Shown: in pieces, positions 34,518 to 43,499 of the stretch
Layout: each line of letters starts with the position of its first letter
Position numbering within the stretch: position 1 is the stretch's first letter
From: Flavobacterium ustbae
GTDB lineage: Bacteria; Bacteroidota; Bacteroidia; Flavobacteriales; Flavobacteriaceae
Direction: 5' to 3'
DNA length: 64,000 nucleotides
Assembly (NCBI RefSeq): GCF_003946915.1
Contig: NZ_RPOC01000001.1
Span: 558,001 to 622,000, forward strand
Position numbers and translations under genes: made by a program
The notes under the pieces: model-generated
Told to the model about the DNA's origin: nothing
Seen by the model: only the letters and a program-made list of their open reading frames with translations
Database searches by the model: none

Positions 34518-36095
34518 ATGGCGGAAATCAAACCTGCTGAAATTTCAGCAATATTAAGAAAGCAAGTAGAAGGTTTTGAATCTGGTGCTACGCTAGAGGA
34601 AGTAGGAACAGTACTTCAAGTTGGAGACGGTATTGCTCGTGTTTACGGGCTGTCTAATGTACAATATGGAGAGTTAGTAGAATTTGATAACGGTATGGAA
34701 GGTATCGTATTGAATCTTGAAGAGGATAATGTTGGAGTTGTATTATTAGGACCATCAACTGGACTTAAAGAAGGATCTACTGCAAAAAGAACTCAACGTA
34801 TTGCTTCTCTTAAAGTAGGTGAGCAAATGGTAGGACGTGTTGTTAACACACTTGGTTTTCCAATTGATGGAAAAGGGCCAATCGGTGGTGACTTATACGA
34901 AATGCCATTAGAAAGAAAAGCTCCTGGAGTTATCTTCCGTCAGCCAGTTACTGAGCCATTACAAACAGGAGTAAAAGCAGTAGATGCTATGATTCCAGTT
35001 GGTCGTGGACAACGTGAGCTTGTTATTGGTGACCGTCAAACAGGTAAATCAACTGTTTGTATCGATACAATCTTAAATCAAAAAGAATTTTACGATGCAG
35101 GAAAACCTGTATTCTGTATATATGTTGCAATCGGACAAAAAGCTTCGACTGTAGCAGGAATCGCAAAAATGTTAGAAGAAAAAGGTGCAATGGCATATAC
35201 AGTTATCGTTGCTGCTAATGCTTCTGATCCAGCTCCAATGCAAGTTTACGCTCCTTTCGCAGGTGCTGCAATTGGAGAGTACTTCAGAGATTCTGGTCGT
35301 CCAGCTCTTATCGTTTATGATGATTTGTCTAAACAAGCTGTTGCTTACCGTGAGGTTTCTCTTTTATTAAGAAGACCACCGGGACGTGAGGCTTACCCTG
35401 GAGACGTTTTCTACTTACACTCTCGTTTATTAGAGCGTGCTTGTAAAGTAATCGCTGATGATGGTATCGCTAAAAACATGAACGATTTACCAGATTCTAT
35501 TAAGTCAATCGTAAAAGGTGGTGGTTCTTTGACTGCATTACCAATTATCGAAACTCAAGCTGGTGACGTTTCTGCATATATCCCAACAAACGTAATCTCT
35601 ATTACAGATGGTCAGATTTTCCTTGATGGAGATTTGTTCAACTCTGGGGTTCGTCCTGCAATCAACGTAGGTATTTCTGTATCTCGTGTTGGAGGTAATG
35701 CACAGATTAAATCTATGAAGAAAGTTTCTGGAACTTTAAAATTAGACCAAGCTCAATTCCGTGAATTAGAAGCTTTCGCTAAATTTGGTTCTGACTTAGA
35801 TGCTGTTACATTAAACGTAATTGAAAAAGGAAAAAGAAACGTTGAAATCTTGAAACAAGGTTTAAATGATCCTTACCCAGTTGAAAACCAAGTAGCAATT
35901 ATCTACGCAGGTTCTAAAAACTTATTAAGAAATGTGCCTGTTAATAAAGTAAAAGAATTCGAAGCAGATTTCTTAGCTTACTTAAACAGCAAACATAAAG
36001 ATACACTTAATGCTTTGAAAGCTGGAAAATTAGATGACGCTATTACAGACGTTATCGAAAAGGCAGCAAAAGAAATCTCAGCAAAATATAACTAA
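34518..36095 (+). CDS. atpA: F0F1 ATP synthase subunit alpha
   Basis: 525 residues. The nucleotide-binding P-loop is GDRQTGKS at about 171-178, with the typical [16 protein letters not shown] and [20 protein letters not shown] stretches. It forms the F1 hexamer with beta, whose gene is not in this window. A long hairpin separates it from atpG. Confidence 0.97.
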   Translation: MAEIKPAEISAILRKQVEGFESGATLEEVGTVLQVGDGIARVYGLSNVQYGELVEFDNGMEGIVLNLEEDNVGVVLLGPSTGLKEGSTAKRTQRIASLKVGEQMVGRVVNTLGFPIDGKGPIGGDLYEMPLERKAPGVIFRQPVTEPLQTGVKAVDAMIPVGRGQRELVIGDRQTGKSTVCIDTILNQKEFYDAGKPVFCIYVAIGQKASTVAGIAKMLEEKGAMAYTVIVAANASDPAPMQVYAPFAGAAIGEYFRDSGRPALIVYDDLSKQAVAYREVSLLLRRPPGREAYPGDVFYLHSRLLERACKVIADDGIAKNMNDLPDSIKSIVKGGGSLTALPIIETQAGDVSAYIPTNVISITDGQIFLDGDLFNSGVRPAINVGISVSRVGGNAQIKSMKKVSGTLKLDQAQFRELEAFAKFGSDLDAVTLNVIEKGKRNVEILKQGLNDPYPVENQVAIIYAGSKNLLRNVPVNKVKEFEADFLAYLNSKHKDTLNALKAGKLDDAITDVIEKAAKEISAKYN

Positions 36096-36109
36096 TATTT
36101 AGTTTATGG

Positions 36110-36153
36110 TTTTTAGTTTATTGTTTGTGGTTCGCCCAACAATAAACTAAAAA
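36110..36153 (+). promoter_or_regulatory. 16-bp perfect hairpin between atpA and atpG
   Basis: TTTTTAGTTTATTGTT (36110-36125) is the exact complement of 36138-36153, with a 12-nt loop. The flanks carry further AATAAAC/GTTTATT units. It is AT-rich without a T-run. It may be a dispersed intergenic repeat or a mild attenuator. Confidence 0.6.
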
Positions 36154-36177
36154 CAACAAACAATAAACATAAAATTA

Positions 36178-37038
36178 ATGGCAAATTTAAAGGAAATCCG
36201 TAATAGAATTACTTCCGTTTCATCGACGATGCAGATTACATCGGCTATGAAAATGGTTTCTGCTGCAAAGCTGAAGAAAGCACAAGATGCAATCACTGCA
36301 ATGCGTCCTTATGCCGAGAAATTAACAGAGTTATTGCAAGATCTTTCAGCTACACTAGAAGGTGAAGTTGGGGGAGATTACACTACACAACGTGAAGTAA
36401 AAAAAGTATTGTTAGTTGCTGTAACTTCAAACAGAGGTTTATGTGGTGCTTTCAATTCGAATATTATTAAAGAGATTAAAAACCGTACAGAGTTTTACGC
36501 TGGAAAGCAAGTTGATGTTTTTGCTATTGGTAAAAAAGGAAATGATGCTTTGAGTAAAACACATAAAGTTCACGGTCATCACAATGCAATTTTCGATCAT
36601 TTAACTTTTGAAAATGTTGCTGGAATTGCAGATAATTTGACTGAGAAATTTTTATCTGGAGAATACGACAGAATTGAATTAGTTTACAATCAGTTTAAAA
36701 ATGCTGCAACTCAAATTGTTCAAGTAGAACAGTTCTTACCGTTAGCTCCAATTTCTACTGACAAAGCGGCTTCTACAGGAGATTATATTTTTGAGCCTGG
36801 AAAAGAAGAAATCGTATTGGCTTTAATTCCTAAGTCTTTAAAAACACAATTGTACAAAGGTATTCGTGATTCATTTGCTTCTGAGCATGGAGCACGTATG
36901 ACAGCAATGCATAAAGCAACAGATAATGCTACTGAATTAAGAAACCAATTGAAATTAACTTATAACAAAGCTCGTCAGGCTGCAATTACAAGTGAAATTT
37001 TGGAAATTGTTGGTGGAGCAGAAGCTTTAAAAGGATAA
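36178..37038 (+). CDS. atpG: F0F1 ATP synthase subunit gamma
   Basis: 286 residues. RNRITSVSSTMQITSAMKMVSAAKL at the start (two segments of the N-terminal helix) and ARQAAITSEILEIVGGAEAL at the end form the rotor coiled coil; SNRGLCGAFNSNI is the conserved core motif. It is the last gene of the cluster and is followed by a strong terminator, with no atpD or atpC behind it. Confidence 0.96.
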   Translation: MANLKEIRNRITSVSSTMQITSAMKMVSAAKLKKAQDAITAMRPYAEKLTELLQDLSATLEGEVGGDYTTQREVKKVLLVAVTSNRGLCGAFNSNIIKEIKNRTEFYAGKQVDVFAIGKKGNDALSKTHKVHGHHNAIFDHLTFENVAGIADNLTEKFLSGEYDRIELVYNQFKNAATQIVQVEQFLPLAPISTDKAASTGDYIFEPGKEEIVLALIPKSLKTQLYKGIRDSFASEHGARMTAMHKATDNATELRNQLKLTYNKARQAAITSEILEIVGGAEALKG

Positions 37039-37061
37039 AAATGTATTCCACAAATAAAAAA

Positions 37062-37093
37062 GAAAGCCAGCATACGCTGGCTTTTCTTTTTAT
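37062..37093 (+). terminator. Intrinsic terminator after atpG
   Basis: GAAAGCCAGC (37062-37071) and GCTGGCTTTTC (37076-37086) form a GC-containing stem with a 4-nt loop, followed by a T-rich tract. Confidence 0.9.
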
Positions 37094-37122
37094 TGGAAGT
37101 TTTATTCTTTTTTAAAATAATC

Positions 37123-37179
37123 TTATAAAATGGTGATTCTCAAATTATAATAAAGTTGAGAATCACTACCATTTTATAA
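37123..37179. repeat. Long hairpin with 21 paired bases after atpG
   Basis: TTATAAAATGG plus TGATTCTCAA (37123-37143) pairs with 37156-37165 and 37169-37179, with a 3-nt bulge and a 12-nt loop. It follows the atpG terminator and precedes the tandem repeats. Confidence 0.7.
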
Positions 37180-37200
37180 AAATAGACAGATAACTCTGTG

Positions 37201-37470
37201 TGCTTTGTCTTTCATGGGAACAAACTAGCTTTATTAGTCCCAATGCTCTGTTTTTTTTAGGGTTACATTTCAGCAGAATCAATCCCTTTGCTTTGTCTTT
37301 TATGGGAACAAACAAGCTTTATCAGTCCCAGTGCTTAGTTTTTTTATAAGGGTTACATTTTAGCTAACTTCAATCCCTTTATGCTTTGTCTTTTATGGGA
37401 ACAAACAAGCTTTATTAGTCCCAGTGCTTCCTTTTTTATAAGGGTTGTATTTAGCTTTCTCAATCCCTAT
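37201..37470. repeat. Three tandem ~90-bp repeats with two hairpins per unit
   Basis: Units start at 37201, 37289 and 37382, each with TGCTTTGTCTTTYATGGGAA, then a TAGTCCCA-type block (CAGTCCCA in unit 2), a T-run, AGGGTT and AATCCCT. Units 1 and 2 are 88 and 93 bp; units 2 and 3 are nearly identical over their first 48 bases. Each can form GGGA/TCCC and AGGG/CCCT stem-loops. There is no significant open frame and no spacer structure like a CRISPR. Confidence 0.8.
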
Positions 37471-37741
37471 GAAGCAAATTTAAGAAAGGTTTAACGAAAA
37501 AATCTTACACAATTTCCATGTAAGGTTTATATGATTCACATGTTTTGCGAAAATTATATAAATAGAATTGAAGTTTTTTGAGGAAAAAATATAAATAATT
37601 GATTTTTAGTAATATAACGATGAAGGTTTCTTATTATTGTATTAACATAAAAGAAAAAATATTTTTTATTTTATAAATTTAAAAGTAAAATAGCAAATAT
37701 GGGTTTGTTTTCATTTTAGACATATTTCAACCTAAAATAAG
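37471..37741. other. AT-rich intergenic stretch, nothing definite seen
   Basis: The rest of the 730-bp gap between atpG and the acetyltransferase is very AT-rich. Apart from a weak CTTAC/GTAAG stem near 37504-37525 I see no gene, RNA or repeat here. Confidence 0.5.
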
Positions 37742-37749
37742 TATTTTTG
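37742..37749 (+). promoter_or_regulatory. -7 box (TATTTTTG) for the acetyltransferase gene
   Basis: TATTTTTG lies 18 bp before the ATG at 37768 and overlaps an alternative TTG start at 37747, which it excludes. Confidence 0.5.
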
Positions 37750-37767
37750 AAATATAATCTAGGTCAA

Positions 37768-38208
37768 ATGAAACTACGTGAACTAACAACCGTTAAGGAG
37801 ATGCTTAGTCAAATTGGTATAATACGTTTTCTTTATCCCAATTTGAGTGAAGAAAAATACGAATCTTATCTTTTAGAAATGGTTCCTCATAATTACACAC
37901 AAATTGCCGTTTTTGATAACGATGTTTGTTTAGGAATTACTGGCTGCTGGTCTGCAACAAAATTATGGACAGGCAAATATCTAGAAATTGACAATTTTGT
38001 AGTAAATCCTGAATATCGATCTAAAGGAATTGGAAAAATGCTTACCGATTATGTAGAGAAAAAAGCGATGGAGCAGAATTGCAGCAGTATAGTTTTGGAT
38101 GCGTTTACCGGAAATTTTGCGGCGCATCGATTTTATTATAATCAGGGCTATTCTCCAAAAGGATTTCATTTTGTCAAAATTTTAGATGAAAAGAAAATGA
38201 CTGTTTAA
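37768..38208 (+). CDS. GNAT family N-acetyltransferase
   Basis: 146 residues. The acetyl-CoA-binding motif is VVNPEYRSKGIGKMLTDYV near residue 76, followed by LDAFTGNFAAHRFYYNQGY, the usual motif B of GNAT enzymes. It is cytoplasmic with unknown acceptor. It is a stand-alone gene with its own -7 box. Confidence 0.88.
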   Translation: MKLRELTTVKEMLSQIGIIRFLYPNLSEEKYESYLLEMVPHNYTQIAVFDNDVCLGITGCWSATKLWTGKYLEIDNFVVNPEYRSKGIGKMLTDYVEKKAMEQNCSSIVLDAFTGNFAAHRFYYNQGYSPKGFHFVKILDEKKMTV

Positions 38209-38268
38209 AAACATTGTGAACTTTTCTTTATTGCACCAACAAAAGCACCATTAAACAAAAGAAATGGT

Positions 38269-38276
38269 TATTTTTG
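38269..38276 (+). promoter_or_regulatory. -7 box (TATTTTTG) for the second flippase
   Basis: TATTTTTG lies 27 bp before the TTG start at 38304. Confidence 0.45.
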
Positions 38277-38303
38277 TCTTACAAACATTATTAGAATTAT
38301 ATT

Positions 38304-39764
38304 TTGGGATTATATAAAAATCTATTCAAGCAAACGGCAATTTACGGACTGGCAACAGTTTTACCGAGAATGTTGAGTTTTTTATTAGTGAGATTATATA
38401 CGGGAATTTTGCCTACAGCAGAGTACGGTGAAGTTTCGATCGTATTATCCTGGATGGTTTTCTTTAACGTAGTTCTTTCTTATGGAATGGAAACTGCATT
38501 TTTTAGGTTTTACAGTGCAGAAGAAGATAAGAAAAATGTAATTGCAACTTCTACTATTTCAATATTTTGGACTTCAATTCTATTTCTTTTTGCAGGATTA
38601 ATTTTTAGAAATACATTGGCAAACCTAGCCGAAGTCGATGTTCAGTATATCACTTATTCGGTATGGATTTTGGTTCTAGACGCATTGGTTTTAATTCCGT
38701 TTTCTAAACTAAGAGCCAACCAAAGACCAATTGTTTATGCAGCAATCAAGATTGGAAATGTTGTTATAAACTTGTTGTTGAATATATTTTTCTTGATGTA
38801 TCTTCCAAAATTGGCTGCAGCAAATCCGAATTCTGTTTGGGATAATTTATATGTGCAAAATTTCCAAATTGCTTATATTTTCATAGCAAACCTTCTGGCA
38901 AGTTTGGCTACGTTTATTGTACTTTCTCCAAATTATCTTTCGCTTGGGCGAAAATTTGATCCGGTACTTTGGAAAAAAATGATGAAATACGGACTTCCAA
39001 TTTTGGTTGCTGGATTGGCTTTTGCAGTAAACGAACATTTCGATAAAATTCTTTTAGGATATCTTCTTCCAGAAAATTTAGCAAAGTCTGAAGTTGGAGC
39101 TTATTCTGCCTGTTATAAACTTGGGCTTTTTATGGTTCTCTTTGCGACAGCTTTTAGATTAGGAATTGAGCCTTTCTTTTTTAGTCATGCTAAAAACGAA
39201 AATGCACCACAGACTTATGCAGTTATTACTAAATATTTTGTGATTTTAGGCTCATTGATTTTATTGGGAGTAATCGTTTTTGCAGATGTTTTAAAATATT
39301 TGTTACTAGACAATAAATCGTATTGGGAGGCAATGAAAGTTGTACCACTCATTATATTGGCGAATTTCTTTTTAGGTATTTATAATAATTTATCGGTTTG
39401 GTATAAACTGACTGATAAAACAAAAATTGGAGCATACATTTCTATTGTTGGAGCCATTGTTACCTTGATTTTAAATTATTTATTGATTCCGAAATATAGT
39501 TATTACGGATCAGCAATTGCCACAATTTCTGCTTACGGAAGTATGATGCTGATTTCTTATGTTTTGGGAAATAAATACTATCCCATTCCTTATGATATGA
39601 ACAAGATTGGCGCTTATTTAGGCGTTTCAATATTATTCTCCATAATTTCATTCTACGGATTTAGAGAAAAATATTATGTTGGAATTCCGTTGCTTTTAGC
39701 TTTTATGTATCTCGTTTACCATTTTGAAAAAGATACTATAAAAGGAATACTGAAAAGAAAATAA
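38304..39764 (+). CDS. Polysaccharide flippase-like membrane protein (MOP superfamily)
   Basis: 486 residues from a TTG start, with about 14 membrane segments. The start MGLYKNLFKQTAIYGLATVL and the following LPRMLSFLLVRLYTGIL, PTAEYGEVSIVLSW match the oligosaccharide flippase family. It is distinct from the flippase at 5569 and is not in a glycosyltransferase cluster; it precedes dut and a nucleotidyltransferase. Its cargo is unknown, possibly a lipid-linked glycan common to the family. Confidence 0.87.
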   Translation: MGLYKNLFKQTAIYGLATVLPRMLSFLLVRLYTGILPTAEYGEVSIVLSWMVFFNVVLSYGMETAFFRFYSAEEDKKNVIATSTISIFWTSILFLFAGLIFRNTLANLAEVDVQYITYSVWILVLDALVLIPFSKLRANQRPIVYAAIKIGNVVINLLLNIFFLMYLPKLAAANPNSVWDNLYVQNFQIAYIFIANLLASLATFIVLSPNYLSLGRKFDPVLWKKMMKYGLPILVAGLAFAVNEHFDKILLGYLLPENLAKSEVGAYSACYKLGLFMVLFATAFRLGIEPFFFSHAKNENAPQTYAVITKYFVILGSLILLGVIVFADVLKYLLLDNKSYWEAMKVVPLIILANFFLGIYNNLSVWYKLTDKTKIGAYISIVGAIVTLILNYLLIPKYSYYGSAIATISAYGSMMLISYVLGNKYYPIPYDMNKIGAYLGVSILFSIISFYGFREKYYVGIPLLLAFMYLVYHFEKDTIKGILKRK

Positions 39765-39792
39765 GACGTTTTAAGAAAAATTATATTCAAAA

Positions 39793-40227
39793 ATGAAAAT
39801 TCAAATTATCAATAAATCACAGCACGATTTACCAAATTACGAAACGATTGCCTCTGCAGGAATGGATTTGCGTGCCAATATTTTAGAACCAATTACGTTA
39901 AAACCTTTAGAAAGAACTATTGTAAAAACAGGACTATTTATCGAGTTGCCAATTGGTTATGAAGCACAGGTAAGACCAAGAAGCGGTCTAGCAGCCAAAA
40001 AAGGCGTAACGGTTTTAAATTCTCCAGGAACTGTTGATGCAGATTATAGAGGAGAAATTGGAGTAATTTTAGTAAATTTATCTAATGACGATTTTATAAT
40101 CGAAAATGGAGAAAGAATTGCGCAGCTAATTATCGCAAAACACGAAAGAGCGGAATGGATAGAAGTTGAAACACTTTCTGAAACATCAAGAGGTGAAGGT
40201 GGCTTTGGAAGCACTGGAGTAAAATAA
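39793..40227 (+). CDS. dut: dUTP diphosphatase
   Basis: 144 residues with all five trimeric dUTPase motifs in order: [42 protein letters not shown] and the C-terminal [10 protein letters not shown]. It converts dUTP to dUMP and limits uracil in DNA. It lies 28 bp after the flippase gene. Confidence 0.97.
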   Translation: MKIQIINKSQHDLPNYETIASAGMDLRANILEPITLKPLERTIVKTGLFIELPIGYEAQVRPRSGLAAKKGVTVLNSPGTVDADYRGEIGVILVNLSNDDFIIENGERIAQLIIAKHERAEWIEVETLSETSRGEGGFGSTGVK

Positions 40228-40287
40228 TAAATGAGAAAGACCAAACCCAATGAAGATTTTAAATCTTCCCATAAAATCAAATAAAGA

Positions 40288-41304
40288 ATGAAAATAATTG
40301 TGCCAATGGCAGGCCGCGGATCAAGATTGAGGCCTCATACGTTAACCGTTCCAAAACCGTTAATTCCCGTTGCTGGAAAATCTATTGTACACCGCTTAGT
40401 GGAAGATATTGCCAAAATATTGAAAGAACCAATTGAAGAAGTTGCTTTTATTTTAGGAGACGAAGCTTTTTTTGGAGATGATGTTGTAGCAAGCTTAGAA
40501 GATTTGGCTAAAGGATTAGGAGCAAAAGCTTCAATCTATCGTCAAGATCAGCCTTTAGGAACAGGACACGCGATTATGTGCGCAAAAGATTCTCTTTCTG
40601 GACCAGCTGTAATTGCGTATGCCGATACATTGATTAGAGCCGATTTCGAATTAGATCCAGCTGCAGATGCTGTTATTTGGGTTAAACAAGTAGATCAGCC
40701 AGAAGCTTTTGGTGTGGTAAAACTAAATCAGAATAACGAGATTATCGAATTGGTTGAAAAACCAAAAGAATTCGTAAGTGATTTAGCCGTTATCGGAATT
40801 TACTATTTTAAAGAAGTTGGTGTTTTAAGAAACGAACTTCAGAATGTTTTGGATAATAATATCCAGAACGGAGGAGAATACCAAATCAACGACGGAATTA
40901 AAGCCATGATGGCAAACGGAAAAGTTTTTAAAACTGGAAGTGTTGACGAATGGATGGATTGTGGTAACAAAGATGTTACGGTTGAAACGAACACAAGAAT
41001 GTTAGGTTTCTTGCATAATGATGGAGAACATTTAGTAGATTATGGCGTAACATTAGAAAATTCGACCATCATTCCTCCTTGTTATATTGGAGAAAATGTT
41101 GTTTTGAAAAATACAACTGTTGGCCCAAATGTATCTCTGGGAAAAGGATGTCAGGTAACAAACAGTACAATCAAAAATAGTTTGATTCAGACTCATTCTC
41201 AAATTAAAAATGCTGATCTTAATAACGCCATGATTGGAAATCATGTAAGTTACGATGGTAAATTTACAAGTATCAGTATTGGTGATTATGCTGTTTTAGA
41301 ATAA
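40288..41304 (+). CDS. Sugar-phosphate nucleotidyltransferase
   Basis: 338 residues. The N-terminal nucleotide-binding signature is MAGRGSRLRPHTLTVPKPLI; the rest of the transferase domain carries GTGHAIMCAKDSL and GEYQINDGIKAMM. A left-handed beta-helix with NTTVGPNVSLGKG repeats fills about 255-335. It is of the glucose-1-phosphate thymidylyl/uridylyl/guanylyltransferase type; the base and sugar are not evident. It provides activated sugars and sits between dut and envelope genes. Confidence 0.88.
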   Translation: MKIIVPMAGRGSRLRPHTLTVPKPLIPVAGKSIVHRLVEDIAKILKEPIEEVAFILGDEAFFGDDVVASLEDLAKGLGAKASIYRQDQPLGTGHAIMCAKDSLSGPAVIAYADTLIRADFELDPAADAVIWVKQVDQPEAFGVVKLNQNNEIIELVEKPKEFVSDLAVIGIYYFKEVGVLRNELQNVLDNNIQNGGEYQINDGIKAMMANGKVFKTGSVDEWMDCGNKDVTVETNTRMLGFLHNDGEHLVDYGVTLENSTIIPPCYIGENVVLKNTTVGPNVSLGKGCQVTNSTIKNSLIQTHSQIKNADLNNAMIGNHVSYDGKFTSISIGDYAVLE

Positions 41305-41333
41305 AAATATTAAAGTTTCGTTTGTTTTAAATA

Positions 41334-42683
41334 ATGAAAAAGAGAATCTTAACTATTTTATTTTTTGCTTTTTTTGGAAGCATATTTTCGGTTTTTGCTC
41401 AAACAGAACCCGAAGATATTGCTATGGCAACAGATGAATATCAAGATTCTTTTTATGAATCATTAAAACAAAAAGGAATTGAAAATTATGATAAAGCTAT
41501 TGTATCATTGGAAAAATGCATAAAGCTGAAACCCAATGATGCAGTTGCTTATTTTGAATTAGGAAAGAACTATCTGGCGCTTAAACAATTTCAAAATGCG
41601 CAAGATGCCTTTGAAAAAGCCACACAATTGGATCCTAAAAACAAATGGTTTTGGCTCGGAATTTATGATGTAAGTTTCGAAACCAAAAATTATCCGCTTG
41701 CGATAGAAACTATTCAAAAAATAATTGTTTTTGACGAAGAATATAAAGACGATCTCATTTCGTTATACATGATTACCAATCAGTATGACAAGGCATTGAC
41801 TGCCATTAATGAAATGAACGATAAGTTTGGAAAATCATCTGATCGAGAAATTTACAAACAGCAGATTTTATCTCAAGGAAAATATCAAAATGCTGAAATA
41901 GACAATTTGATTCAGCAGATTAAAAAAGATCCGAAAGAAGAATCGAATTATCTCAATCTTATTCTTTTGTATTCTAAGAATAATGAAAACGATAAATCAT
42001 TGGAAGTAGCCAAACAATTGGCAAAAGAAATTCCAAATTCAGAATGGGGTCAGGTGAGTTTGTTTAAAACCTATTTAGATGCCAATCAGGCTGATAAAGC
42101 CATCAAATCGATGAACGTGATTTTAGCAAGTTCAAAAATCGATTCAAAAATCAAACACAGAACTTTGAATGAATTTTTGATTTATGTAAATAAAAATCCA
42201 CAGTATTCTGCCGATTTAGAAAAAGCAATTTCGTATTTCGACAATGATCCAGATGTAGACGTAGCCAAAGAAATAGGAAAATTTTATCATAGCAAAGGAC
42301 AATTTGAAAACGCTATTAAATATTATGAAAAAGATTTAAAAGCAAATTCAGATACTGATTTGGAGACCAATATGTTATTGTTAGAAGCCTATTCTGAAGC
42401 AAAACAATATGAGCCAATGACCAAAAGAGCGATGATGCTGATTGAAGTTTATCCGAGTCAGGCACAGTTTTATTACTATGCTGGTTTAGGGAGCAATCAG
42501 CTAAAACAATTTAAAAATGCAAAAACCGTCTTAGAGATGGGTCTTGATTATGTGGTCGATGACGTAAAATTAGAATCAAATTTTAATATTCAATTAGGAG
42601 AAGCATATAATGGATTAGGAGACGCAAAGAAAAAAGAGGAATACTTTTTGAAGGCAAATGAATTACTAAAGAAGAAAAAATAA
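41334..42683 (+). CDS. Secreted tetratricopeptide repeat protein
   Basis: 449 residues with a signal peptide ending FSVFAQ near residue 23. TPR units follow through most of the length, with the clearest in VAYFELGKNYLALKQFQNAQ and KFYHSKGQFENAIKYYEKDL. It is periplasmic or outer-membrane associated. It forms an operon with the DUF4292 lipoprotein (13 bp) and the EnvC-like gene, so a role in outer-membrane or wall assembly is plausible from context. Confidence 0.85.
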   Translation: MKKRILTILFFAFFGSIFSVFAQTEPEDIAMATDEYQDSFYESLKQKGIENYDKAIVSLEKCIKLKPNDAVAYFELGKNYLALKQFQNAQDAFEKATQLDPKNKWFWLGIYDVSFETKNYPLAIETIQKIIVFDEEYKDDLISLYMITNQYDKALTAINEMNDKFGKSSDREIYKQQILSQGKYQNAEIDNLIQQIKKDPKEESNYLNLILLYSKNNENDKSLEVAKQLAKEIPNSEWGQVSLFKTYLDANQADKAIKSMNVILASSKIDSKIKHRTLNEFLIYVNKNPQYSADLEKAISYFDNDPDVDVAKEIGKFYHSKGQFENAIKYYEKDLKANSDTDLETNMLLLEAYSEAKQYEPMTKRAMMLIEVYPSQAQFYYYAGLGSNQLKQFKNAKTVLEMGLDYVVDDVKLESNFNIQLGEAYNGLGDAKKKEEYFLKANELLKKKK

Positions 42684-42696
42684 AAAGAAAATTCAG

Positions 42697-43476
42697 ATGA
42701 AAAAATATATATCAATACTAGTATTGTCTATTGCAGTAATTTCATGTAAATCGAAAGCAGTAGCGGTGCAAGGAAATACAAGCCAGACTGTAGCGCCAAA
42801 AGAAGACAAAAAAGTAATCGAAAAACATTATGATAATAAGTTAGATTTTTCGACACTTTACATAAAAGCAGGTGCAAAATATGTCGATGAAAAGCAAAGC
42901 CAAAATGTGACAGCAGAAATTAGAATTGAAAAAGACAAACAGATTTTAATAAGTGTGCGTTTCTTAGGAATTACAATGGCCAAAGCTTTAATAACTCCAT
43001 CAAAAGTTAGTTATTACGAAAAAATAAACAGTACTTATTACGATGGAGATTTTACGAGTTTAAGCAAATGGCTGGGTACAGATTTAGATTATACAAAGGT
43101 TCAAAATTTATTAGTTGGAGAAGCTTTTGATGATTTAAGAAAGGGAAAATATACGCAGACTATTGTCGACAATCTATTTAGATTAGACGAAGAAAAAGAT
43201 GCCAATTTGAAGAAAACCTTTTTCTTAGATGGAGAGAAATATTTAATTCAAAAAGAAGAGATTTCACAGCCTTCAGAAAACAGAACATTACAAATTGCCT
43301 ATTCAGACAGCAAAGTTTTTGATCAAGGAACGCTTCCGACTAGTATTGAAATCAATGCAGTTCAGCCAAAAGGAAAAACTAGCATTAATTTGAATTATAA
43401 TAATATTTCATTCAACGAAGAACTTTCTTTTCCTTATAGTGTCCCAAGCGGATATAAACAAGTTTTAATTAAGTAA
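42697..43476 (+). CDS. DUF4292 domain lipoprotein
   Basis: 259 residues. The lipoprotein signal ends VISC with Cys17. The mature domain resembles the LolB/LppX-like half-barrel typical of DUF4292, including FLGITMAKALITPSKVSYYEK and FPYSVPSGYKQ. Such proteins are thought to bind lipid or lipoprotein acyl chains at the outer membrane. It lies between the TPR protein and the EnvC-like factor. Confidence 0.83.
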   Translation: MKKYISILVLSIAVISCKSKAVAVQGNTSQTVAPKEDKKVIEKHYDNKLDFSTLYIKAGAKYVDEKQSQNVTAEIRIEKDKQILISVRFLGITMAKALITPSKVSYYEKINSTYYDGDFTSLSKWLGTDLDYTKVQNLLVGEAFDDLRKGKYTQTIVDNLFRLDEEKDANLKKTFFLDGEKYLIQKEEISQPSENRTLQIAYSDSKVFDQGTLPTSIEINAVQPKGKTSINLNYNNISFNEELSFPYSVPSGYKQVLIK

Positions 43477-43499
43477 TTTTGCAAAAAGAAAATATAAAC

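Noticed and set aside
37201..37470. Possible CRISPR array
   Set aside because: The repeat units are about 90 bp, contiguous and without unique spacers, and there are no cas genes in the window.
40231..40284. 17-codon frame between dut and the nucleotidyltransferase gene
   Set aside because: It contains a small palindrome (40252-40267) and has no recognisable product; chance is enough.
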